Positions 30,278 to 38,012 of a stretch of 40,405 nucleotides of DNA are shown in pieces (position 1 is the stretch's first letter; the number at the start of each line of letters is the position of its first letter). The DNA is from an uncultured Pseudobutyrivibrio sp. (GTDB taxonomy: Bacteria > Bacillota > Clostridia > Lachnospirales > Lachnospiraceae): positions 1 through 40,405 of the forward strand of contig CAMNPQ010000003.1 in NCBI GenBank assembly GCA_946548305.1, written 5' to 3'. A program made the translations under genes and the position numbers. The notes beneath the pieces are model-generated. The model worked only from the letters and a program-made list of their open reading frames with translations. It was not told where the DNA came from and did not search any database.

Positions 30278-30979
30278 ATGAATATAGCGATTGTATTATC
30301 CGGAGGAAATGGAAGCAGGGTAGGCACATTAGTGCCAAAACAATACATAATAATTGATAACGTTCCTGTAATTACTCATTGCTTAAGGGCATTAGATGAA
30401 AGCAGATATATTGACAAAATTCAGATAGTTGCTGAGGAAGGCTGGTTGCCTGATATACAAAGCTGGTGTAAAGATTTTCAAGTAGAAGGCAAGGTGGCAG
30501 GGTTCTCACAGCCAGGAGAAAATCGACAACTGTCAATTTATCACGCCTTGGAAGATATAAAAAAATATGCCAAGGATGAGGATTATGTATTTGTTCATGA
30601 TGCTGCCAGACCATTTCTGACTGAGGACTTGATTAAACGAAGTATTGAAGGAATGGAAGGGTATGATGGTGTTATACCAGTACTACCCATGAAGGACACA
30701 GTATATAAGAGTAAAGACGGAAATACCATTGATTCTTTGCTAAACAGGTCAGAAATATATGCAGGACAAGCTCCAGAAACATTTATGCTGGGGAAATACT
30801 ATGAAGCAAATAATAAGCTTGTTGAATCAGGAGAGATACTTAAAATCAATGGTTCAACAGAGCCTGCTATACTAGCTGGAATGAAAATGCATATGATAGA
30901 TGGTGATGAGAATAACTTTAAAATAACAACTAAAGCAGATTTGGAGAGATTTGCTGAGACAGTAAAGGGAAATTTATGA
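30278..30979 (+). CDS. IspD/TarI-family cytidylyltransferase
   Basis: IVLSGGNGSRVGTLVPKQYIIID, FVHDAARPFLTEDLI, DGVIPVLPMKDTVY. Confidence 0.88.
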   Translation: MNIAIVLSGGNGSRVGTLVPKQYIIIDNVPVITHCLRALDESRYIDKIQIVAEEGWLPDIQSWCKDFQVEGKVAGFSQPGENRQLSIYHALEDIKKYAKDEDYVFVHDAARPFLTEDLIKRSIEGMEGYDGVIPVLPMKDTVYKSKDGNTIDSLLNRSEIYAGQAPETFMLGKYYEANNKLVESGEILKINGSTEPAILAGMKMHMIDGDENNFKITTKADLERFAETVKGNL

Positions 30980-32028
30980 AAGCTTTGGTGCTAAGTAAAG
31001 TTGGAAAAATAAGTATAGAGGAAATAGAAAAACCTGCACCTAAAAAGGGGCAGGTTTTAGTAAAGGTGGGAGCTTGTGGAATATGTGGCTCTGATATTCC
31101 TCGGGTATATCAGGATGGCGCACATAATATGCCGCTTGTAATAGGGCACGAGTTTGCAGGAACTGTACACCAGGTAGGGAGTGGTGTGAATGAAGGTTGG
31201 ATTGGTAAGTCTGTAGGCGTTTTTCCGTTAATCCCATGTATGAACTGTAGCTGTTGCCGTGATAAAAAATATGAAATGTGCAAAAACTATTCTTATTTGG
31301 GTTCTAGAGTGAATGGTGGATTTGCAGAGTTTGTATTAGTTCCTGAGTGGAACTTGATTGAGCTTCCTGAAAATGTGACTATGAGTCAAGCTGCAATGCT
31401 CGAACCAATGGCTGTAGCGGTACATGCTGTCCGCCAGGTTTTTGGAAAACAGGGTGTAGGAGAAATCAAAAATACAAGAGTGGCGGTTATGGGTCTTGGC
31501 ACTATAGGCCTACTTATTACATTATTCCTAAAAGACATGGGGTTTGAAAACGTATATACGATAGGAAACAAAAACAGTCAGGCTAAATTGGTAAGGACAA
31601 TGGGTGTAGCTAAAGAACAATACATAGACGGTTGCGCGCCAGGAGACAATTTACCTGAGGTTGATGTGTTTTTTGAATGTATAGGAAAAATAGATTCTTT
31701 GCTCTGCGGACTTAATATGCTGGCACCTTCTGGCAGATTGTGTACAGTTGGAAACCCATACTCAGACATGAATTTACCCAGAAATATTTATTGGAAGATT
31801 TTGCGAAACCAGCTTACACTCACTGGAACCTGGAATTCATCCTTTACTCATGATGTGGACGACGATTGGCACTATGTACTGGACAGATTACAGCTAGGTG
31901 CTATAAAGCCAGAGAATTTGATTACCCATAAGTATAGGTTGGAGGAAATCTTAGAAGGCTTTGAAATAATGAGAGATAAGAAGGAAGAGTATGTGAAGGT
32001 GATGGGGGATATGAATTATAATACCTGA
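30976..32028 (+). CDS. Zinc-dependent medium-chain polyol(-phosphate) dehydrogenase (TarJ/GatD-like)
   Basis: GACGICGSDIPRV, LVIGHEFAG, structural Zn cysteines CMNCSCCRDKKYEMC, Rossmann VMGLGTIG. Confidence 0.88.
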   Translation: MKALVLSKVGKISIEEIEKPAPKKGQVLVKVGACGICGSDIPRVYQDGAHNMPLVIGHEFAGTVHQVGSGVNEGWIGKSVGVFPLIPCMNCSCCRDKKYEMCKNYSYLGSRVNGGFAEFVLVPEWNLIELPENVTMSQAAMLEPMAVAVHAVRQVFGKQGVGEIKNTRVAVMGLGTIGLLITLFLKDMGFENVYTIGNKNSQAKLVRTMGVAKEQYIDGCAPGDNLPEVDVFFECIGKIDSLLCGLNMLAPSGRLCTVGNPYSDMNLPRNIYWKILRNQLTLTGTWNSSFTHDVDDDWHYVLDRLQLGAIKPENLITHKYRLEEILEGFEIMRDKKEEYVKVMGDMNYNT

Positions 32029-32044
32029 TAAATAGAAAAGGATT

Positions 32045-32368
32045 GTGGCTGATAAATCAAAAGTTGTAAGTGATCAATTGATTCAAAGTGAAGTACTTGG
32101 ACCAATCCCTCCTGAAAGATTATCAGGTGGCGTTCAAACATTGATTAGTGCTTATGGAAGACTGGATTTAGTTTTTAATGCAACAAGCTGTGGTGAAAAC
32201 TGCGCAAAATGGCTACTGAAGATAGGAGAAGTGAAAGATATTACTGTAAATCTGAGATATTTTATGCCATTCAATGATATGGAACCTTTTAAAATCAAAA
32301 TATTGAATAATGATACTATCGTTACGAATATGGTTGAGTATACAGCCGTGGCATTGGATTATATTTAA
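32045..32368 (+). pseudogene. DUF4869-like protein, probably N-terminally truncated
   Basis: 107 aa from a GTG; LGPIPPERLSGGVQTLI...CGENCAKWLLKIGEVKDITVNLRYFMPF resembles the C-terminal part of DUF4869 proteins (from memory). Confidence 0.45.
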
Positions 32369-32377
32369 GGTGAACGT

Positions 32378-32653
32378 ATGAAGGGAAAACATAAAGTAAT
32401 AATAGAAGCCGAAAGACTTAAATATGAGTTTACAATAAAAAGAAATATCACAGTAATCCAAGGCAATAGTGCTACGGGCAAGACTACATTAATTGATTTG
32501 TTGCAGACCTATGGAAGATTCAGGGAAGAGTCAGGGATAAGAATAACCTCAGATGTTCCTTGTGTTGCTTTTACTGGTGATTCTAGTATATGGGATGTGC
32601 TAATAAAATCTTATGAAAATACAATAGTGTTTATCTGCTATAATCTAGGATAA
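32378..32653 (+). pseudogene. N-terminal fragment of a P-loop ATPase
   Basis: Walker A IQGNSATGKTTL; ends after 91 aa with no visible Walker B or C-terminal domain. Confidence 0.6.
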
Positions 32654-32712
32654 GTTGGAAAAGTTGCAAAATGCAGGTGAAAGAGGTTGGGAAAGTCTGA
32701 GGGGAGAGAAAT

Positions 32713-33197
32713 ATTATGATGTATCCATTTTTAACATTAGCAGATGAAACCGAAATAACATATTCTGAGATGAAGTCAGATGGTACAGTCAAAGTGTATA
32801 TAGAAACACCTGATGAGCATGATGGATTTCATAATGCGGTTTGTTGGTTACCGAAATATCGTTGGGAAGAAATACATGGATATTCAGATGAGGAAATTGA
32901 AGGATATAAAGGGCTTCTAAAGAATAATGTTAATTTGATTATGGAACTTTCAAAGAAAGGTTGTAATGTATGACATTATCCCAAAGAAATAGAGAGAAAT
33001 ATGAAGAGGGAAGAGTGGATGGAAGTAAATGTAATACTAGCAAACTACATAGAAATAATAAAGCAGATTTATGGTTTAAACCTCGAGAAGATTATTCTTT
33101 TTGGTTCATATGCTAGAGGGGATAATAAAACGGGATCTGATATTGATATTATGATACTTGTAAATATCAGTGATATTGAAGCTAAAGAGTTTCAAAA
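32713..33197 (+). repeat. Direct repeat copy 1 (small ORF plus MNT 5' part); partner at 39644-40130
   Basis: Near-identical nucleotide text in both copies from attatgatgtatcc to gatattgaagctaa, then weakly to ttttaaaa. Confidence 0.95.
32716..32973 (+). CDS. Small DUF protein, copy 1
   Basis: 85 aa; 82/85 residues match the ORF at 39647; RBS ggggagag. Confidence 0.7.
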   Translation: MMYPFLTLADETEITYSEMKSDGTVKVYIETPDEHDGFHNAVCWLPKYRWEEIHGYSDEEIEGYKGLLKNNVNLIMELSKKGCNV

Positions 33198-33351
33198 GAA
33201 GCTGTTTGATGAGACATATGACTTTAACATGGATAATGATGTTGAAATTAATCCAATGATGCATAGCAAAGAACTGTTTTATAAGTGGGTGGATAATTAT
33301 CCATTCTTTAATAATATTGAAAAAGAGGGAGTAGTATTGTATGCAGCATAA
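33001..33351 (+). CDS. MNT-type minimal nucleotidyltransferase (antitoxin-like)
   Basis: LFGSYARGDNKTGSDIDIMI nucleotidyltransferase signature. Confidence 0.9.
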   Translation: MKREEWMEVNVILANYIEIIKQIYGLNLEKIILFGSYARGDNKTGSDIDIMILVNISDIEAKEFQKKLFDETYDFNMDNDVEINPMMHSKELFYKWVDNYPFFNNIEKEGVVLYAA

Positions 33352-33360
33352 CTAAGGTGA

Positions 33361-33414
33361 TGGAATACACATCAGGTTTATGTAAATATAATATCGAAGA
33401 ATCAGAAGAATAAA
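33361..33414 (+). pseudogene. Possible remnant of the 5' end of a HEPN partner gene
   Basis: Short frame MEYTSGLCKYNIEESEE* directly after the MNT stop; resembles the start of some HEPN proteins. Confidence 0.3.
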
Positions 33415-33423
33415 TAGTCATAG

Positions 33424-33447
33424 GAGATGGGAGTCCATCTCTTTTTC
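33424..33447 (+). terminator. Rho-independent terminator
   Basis: GAGATGG GAGT CCATCTC then TTTTT. Confidence 0.75.
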
Positions 33448-33531
33448 GTTGCAGCTGAGCGTATAGATATTTCTGTTGAAGAATTTGAAGAGCTAATGGA
33501 AAAAGAGGAAAATAAATAATAACTTGATAGG

Positions 33532-33569
33532 CTCCCCGTACGTAGTAATGACTTTGTATGGGGAGTTTT
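33532..33569 (+). terminator. Probable terminator
   Basis: CTCCCC ... GGGGAG then TTTT. Confidence 0.5.
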
Positions 33570-33586
33570 CATTTATAAAATGGCGT

Positions 33587-33618
33587 AAAAAAAGAAGCCA
33601 GACGCATCCAACTTCTTT
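33587..33618 (-). terminator. Minus-strand terminator downstream of the Abi-family pseudogene
   Basis: On minus strand AAAGAAGTTGGA TGCG TCTGGCTTCTTT (partly G-U paired) followed by TTTT. Confidence 0.55.
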
Positions 33619-33706
33619 AGGTTTAGTCCGCAGACGTCCACCGCAATTCTATAATTATAATGCCATAAAATAGTAGTAAAAGCAATAAGAACATTCTATA
33701 TAATAA

Positions 33707-34202
33707 TTAAATAAAAGTTTTTAATTGATTAAGCTTGTTTCTTGTATCCGTAAATACGATAGAAGAATAAATAGGCATTGATACAGATTTATAGAGTGTT
33801 TCACATGCTGATTCAAAACTTTTAATTAATGATAAAATATCTTTTCTTGGACATTTCAAAGCATGCATAAGGTATGCGACTAAAATAATATAGTCTACAA
33901 TACAATAAAAAGTTATATTTCTAACACCAGTCTCTGTTTCAAGGTATTTTCCAATTCTAGTGTTTATGGCGCTAGTGTGAAAGCGATTATCGAAAACAGT
34001 GTTATTGTGTGCTACAGCATTTCTTAAATCTTTTAGAGTATACAGCATCATCGTTAATAATTCACCGAGGCTAATTAATTCGAAAATAGCCCAAATAGGT
34101 AAAGGTTGATCTTTGTCGTAATAGTGGTTAACAATAAATCGTTTACCATTTGGTTCTCATATAACTCATTAATGCGTTAATAGACTTTGGTGATTTGTGC
34201 AT
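33707..34202 (-). pseudogene. Abi-family (abortive infection-like) gene with internal deletion/frameshift
   Basis: Minus strand: N-terminal MHKSPKSINALMSYMR in one frame, then EPNGKRFIVNHYYDKDQPLPIWAIFELISLGELLTMMLYTLKDLRNAVAHNNTVFDNR... in another. Confidence 0.75.
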
Positions 34203-34763
34203 TATTTTTAGACTCCCTTTTTGCAATATAACTAAGATAATTATACTATGCACGAACATGTGCATATAAAAATATACAAAAAATACACATGAAGAAAAAA
34301 GAGCAAAAATTTGACATTATTCTTCGTTAACAGACGAATGAAATTTTTTTACAATGTCAAAAATAAGGAATTGAGTGAAATTGACATGCCTGGAAATTAC
34401 TAATAAAGCAGGATAAAATGATAACTATAGGAATTAAAATGAGTAATTGGATATAAAGGGGCAGAAAAGAAAATATTATGGGAATAATTACTGAAATGAA
34501 GCATGTGCCAGAATATGAATCTGTAATGGGGGCAGGCACGAAATTTCTTGCCAATTGCAATAAACAGAATAGAAGTAATTTTAATTATGTGAGGGCAAAT
34601 CAGAGAAATGTTTCCTAAGGATATTTCAGCACAGCTATTTGAAGATTTCATGATTTTTTTGCAAGTGATAGTTTGGCTTAGTGGTTTAATTATAATATAT
34701 TAAATAGCTTTTAAAGATATTCTTATTATAGAAGGGATAGAAAAAAGATTCGGAGGTGATTTT

Positions 34764-34955
34764 TATGTCTTATATACCTAAAGATTATATTAATTCGGTG
34801 GTATCAATTGGTGTAGAAGCAAATGGTGAGATTAAATGGTTTGCAACAGGTTTTTTCATGAGTTAGTATATGATAATGAAATGATGGATGACGGTGCGCC
34901 CGTCAGGGCTAAGTTATTTGAAACGGCTTTAATATTGCACATAGTTTTTCTGTAG
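34764..34955 (+). pseudogene. Fragment of a trypsin-like peptidase-type protein
   Basis: MSYIPKDYINSVVSIGVEANGEIKWFATGFFMS* then a shifted frame HELVYDNEMMDDGAPVRAKLFETALILHIVFL*. Confidence 0.4.
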
Positions 34956-34978
34956 TAAGCGAAGGGAGTGTTCCAACT

Positions 34979-35566
34979 ATGAAAATGGAGAACAAGATAC
35001 ATAATACGGATAATAAGGCACTGCAATCAGTTATTTGGGCAAAGGCATTCTATAATGCATATATTGCCCTGGAACAGACAAAACAAGAGTGGCCTTTTGA
35101 AATAATGATAGATGTACCAGTAATTGTGAATGGATGTTTTTCGATAGAATTATCCATAAAGGCTCTTCTAATTAACAGTGGAATTCAATATGACAAAGAA
35201 CATAATATTTATATTTTATTTTCGCTATTGCCTGACTCACTACAGTTTGAGGTTTTGGAACATTTGTTGACGAAGGCACCTGAATATAGAGAAGAAGGTA
35301 AAGTACTAGATGAGCTATTACTGATATCAAATGCATTTGTGGATTGGAGATATTCATTTGAAGGTACTTTAGCACCAGCGGTAGATTCAAGATTTATATC
35401 AGCTTTTGCAAATGCATTGTGTTGGACGTTATTGGCACATTATAACGTGAAAATAGAAAAGGTAGATGATGATTTGAAAAGTGATGAGGAAATTGATTTG
35501 ATGTTTGAGGAAAATCGAAGGATGTGTAAGGATAGAAATCTCTCAATTATTGGGAAGAGAGTTTAG
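34979..35566 (+). CDS. HEPN-like helical protein
   Basis: 195 aa; AKAFYNAYIAL...VNGCFSIELSIKALLINSG...KEHNIYILFSLLPDSLQ resembles HEPN-type layouts. Confidence 0.5.
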   Translation: MKMENKIHNTDNKALQSVIWAKAFYNAYIALEQTKQEWPFEIMIDVPVIVNGCFSIELSIKALLINSGIQYDKEHNIYILFSLLPDSLQFEVLEHLLTKAPEYREEGKVLDELLLISNAFVDWRYSFEGTLAPAVDSRFISAFANALCWTLLAHYNVKIEKVDDDLKSDEEIDLMFEENRRMCKDRNLSIIGKRV

Positions 35567-35668
35567 GTGCCTGACCCCATTACGAAAATGTTACAAATGG
35601 ATGGAAATGAAAAGCTGTTGATTAATGAAAAAGGTAATTGACAGCTTCGAAATAAGGATTAGGTCAAC

Positions 35669-35696
35669 TTGACAATGCGTATTGAATGCGTATAAT
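35669..35696 (+). promoter_or_regulatory. hicAB promoter with direct-repeat operator
   Basis: TTGACA - 16 bp - TATAAT; AATGCGTAT repeated at 35674-35682 and 35685-35693. Confidence 0.85.
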
Positions 35697-35734
35697 AGTA
35701 ATTGAATTAAATATTCCATTTTCGAGGTAGCAAA

Positions 35735-35905
35735 ATGAAAAGACAAATTTTAATTAAAAACCTTGAAAATGCTGGTTTTTATCTCTTGAGACATGGTGGA
35801 GGTCATGATATTTATACTAATGGAAATATTCAATTAGTTGTGCCGAGACATAAAGAACTCAATGAGATAACTGCCAAGCAGATCATCAAGAAGGCAGGGA
35901 TTTAA
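35735..35905 (+). CDS. hicA: HicA-like mRNA interferase toxin, absent from the supplied ORF track
   Basis: 56 aa MKRQILIKNLENAGFYLLRHGGGHDIYTNGNIQLVVPRHKELNEITAKQIIKKAGI with the HicA RHGGGHDIYTN and VPRHKELNE motifs. Confidence 0.93.
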   Translation: MKRQILIKNLENAGFYLLRHGGGHDIYTNGNIQLVVPRHKELNEITAKQIIKKAGI

Positions 35906-35962
35906 TCCCTACCTTGCTTGATTTTTCTGTCTTTAAGCTTCGCAGGGAAAGGGGAATTCACT

Positions 35963-36388
35963 ATGAAGGTAGCTTATCCAGTATTAATCAAAGAGTTTGA
36001 TGGAGATTGTTTGGTCTATATTCCTGATTTAGATGGTTATACTGAAGGCAAAGATTTAGCAGATGCAATTGAAATGGCTAGAGATTACATTGGGATAGTT
36101 TGTATGGATAAGGAAAGTGACTTGCCGAAATCATCTAATTATAAAGAGGCTGTGAAAAAAGCAAAAGCAAACAAAGATGTGTTTGATTATTCTGACGGAT
36201 TACAGACTATGGTTGATGTAGATTTGACAGAATACAGAAAGCAATATGATAATCGTGCGGTTAGAAAGAATTGTACGATACCATATTGGATGACAGTAAA
36301 AGCTGATCAGGCGGGATTGAATTACTCGAGAGTATTGCAGGATGCCATTGCAAATTTGCTTAATTTAAACTACAATATAGGCAATTAA
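35963..36388 (+). CDS. hicB: HicB-like antitoxin; start moved to ATG with RBS
   Basis: MKVAYPVLIKEFDGDCLVYIPDLDGYTEGKDLADAIEMARDYIG plus C-terminal DNA-binding-like region. Confidence 0.92.
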   Translation: MKVAYPVLIKEFDGDCLVYIPDLDGYTEGKDLADAIEMARDYIGIVCMDKESDLPKSSNYKEAVKKAKANKDVFDYSDGLQTMVDVDLTEYRKQYDNRAVRKNCTIPYWMTVKADQAGLNYSRVLQDAIANLLNLNYNIGN

Positions 36389-36400
36389 AATTTGTCTTTT

Positions 36401-36440
36401 AAAAGGAGTCAGTAACTTTAGGGGAACTGGCTCCTTTTGT
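36401..36440 (+). terminator. Terminator after hicAB
   Basis: AAAAGGAGTCAG / CTGGCTCCTTTT (one G-U pair). Confidence 0.8.
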
Positions 36441-36579
36441 ATTTAGGTCAGAAGTATGATGTATCAATTAGTGTTCTAAGTGAAGGGATGGCTTGTGGTG
36501 GATTGAGGGGAAGCGCTTAGTATTCCACTGTCGTGACTGACTGCGGTACATTTGAAATAATAATAACAACTAAAAATGT

Positions 36580-36686
36580 GGAGCATTTCACTACAAATGG
36601 TATTCGTTATAGTCATTCGATATGGAGCGTTTTACTCCATACTAGAAATGCGAAGTGAAGTGTTTCACTACAAATGGAGCATTTCT
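36580..36686. repeat. Structured repeat block
   Basis: GGAGCATTTC at 36580 and 36676; TTTCACTACAAATGG at 36586 and 36663; stem-loop TATGGAG-CGTTTTA-CTCCATA at 36621-36641; AGAAATGC/GCATTTCT at 36644/36679 enclosing AGTGAA/TTCACT. Confidence 0.8.
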
Positions 36687-36714
36687 GTTAGGGTAAAAAT
36701 ATCAGGTTTGTAAA

Positions 36715-36852
36715 AAATGAGTGCCTCTCATAGAATAATGATTGTTAACTTGCCGGTTAATAAAAATCATTGTTCAAAGGAGACACCCACAAATGAATTG
36801 TAAGCAGAATGAGAGAATCAATCAAGTAAAAGAATCAACTTTGATAGTTGGT
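36715..36852 (+). mobile_element. IS110-like element remnant: left-end noncoding DNA plus first ~20 codons of transposase
   Basis: ATG at 36793: MNCKQNERINQVKESTLIVGV resembles IS110-family N-termini, then loses homology at 36852. Confidence 0.5.
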
Positions 36853-37115
36853 GTAACGGGGACAGGCACGAAAGTTTTCATACCCTACGGGGTAATACTA
36901 AGCCCTTACCAAATAACCCTGATTTTAATAGAAATATAGACTAAAAGTATGCCATTAATGATACAAATAGCTTATATATATATGATATACTTTTTATAGA
37001 TATAAAAAACGATAATAGAAATTAAGAATAACCAATATATAGTGTCTATAAATAGGGGCATGAGTAGGTGTATACTTGAAAAGCATAATAATCAGATGAA
37101 GGGACTATATAATTC

Positions 37116-38012
37116 ATGAAGGATTTTTCTTTTTGGAACATATATGAAGGTAATTTTGAGGGTAGTGGACGAAGCGAGAAAATATGGTTAATAAATCCAG
37201 ATAATAACCAAATTGGATTGTTTAAATATAAAAAAGACGTGGGTACAACAGATAATGTTTCAGAATGTATAGCCTACGATTTGGCAACAATAATAGGAAT
37301 ACCGTGTGCTAAATTCGAACTTGGAATATATAAAGGACATGAGGGTTCAATATCTTATAATATACTGAGTAATGAAGATGAAGTCTTGACTGAGGGTATT
37401 AATTACATTACTCGGCGTTATCCTCTATTTAACGTAGATAAGTCGTGCGATGAAATAAGTGGAGATATGTATTCTATCGAAATGATAAAAGAAGTACTAG
37501 ATGGTGTTGTTGAGTTTAAAGATTTTTTAAGGATACCAGTGTTTGATTTTCTAATTGGGAATACAGATAGACATTGTTCAAATTGGGCTATTATTGAAAA
37601 ATCGGGAGAGTACATTCTATCACCTTTGTATGATAATAGTTCATCGCTTTGTGCGTATATGAATGCAAATGAGTTAAAGATATTATATGAAGGAAAAGAC
37701 AAGAATAAATGGAACGCAATTGTTGATACAAAATCTCGATCTACAATCAGATGCACCAAAGATGATAATATCAAGAGTGGGCAAAAGCATTCAGTTGTAA
37801 TAAAGTATTTACACGATAACTATTATGACGAATCAAAATATTGGTGCGAGAAAGTAATAGATAAACTTGATGAAGTAACTATAGATAGAATTGTAGAGAA
37901 ATATGCCGATGAAGAATTATCAAGAATAAAAAAAGAAGTGATTAAGAAATACCTTAAGAGCAAGGTAAATCTGTTAAAGAAAGTATTTTTTGAGGATAAC
38001 CAATGTCAGTAA
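37116..38012 (+). CDS. HipA-like Ser/Thr kinase (HipT/CtkA-like)
   Basis: Catalytic FDFLIGNTDRHCSNWAI and metal-binding SPLYDNSSSL. Confidence 0.85.
   Translation: MKDFSFWNIYEGNFEGSGRSEKIWLINPDNNQIGLFKYKKDVGTTDNVSECIAYDLATIIGIPCAKFELGIYKGHEGSISYNILSNEDEVLTEGINYITRRYPLFNVDKSCDEISGDMYSIEMIKEVLDGVVEFKDFLRIPVFDFLIGNTDRHCSNWAIIEKSGEYILSPLYDNSSSLCAYMNANELKILYEGKDKNKWNAIVDTKSRSTIRCTKDDNIKSGQKHSVVIKYLHDNYYDESKYWCEKVIDKLDEVTIDRIVEKYADEELSRIKKEVIKKYLKSKVNLLKKVFFEDNQCQ

Noticed and set aside
34357-34651. Minus-strand ORFs 34357..34560 and 34400..34651
   Set aside because: Hydrophobic/AT-rich translations without RBS or domain signal; they overlap a degraded region.
36580-36686. CRISPR array
   Set aside because: Only two imperfectly arranged repeats, no regular spacers and no cas genes in the window.
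36742-36939. 65 aa ORF as a functional gene
   Set aside because: Starts from TTG inside noncoding DNA; only the IS110-like segment from 36793 is recognisable and it loses homology at the repeat motif.
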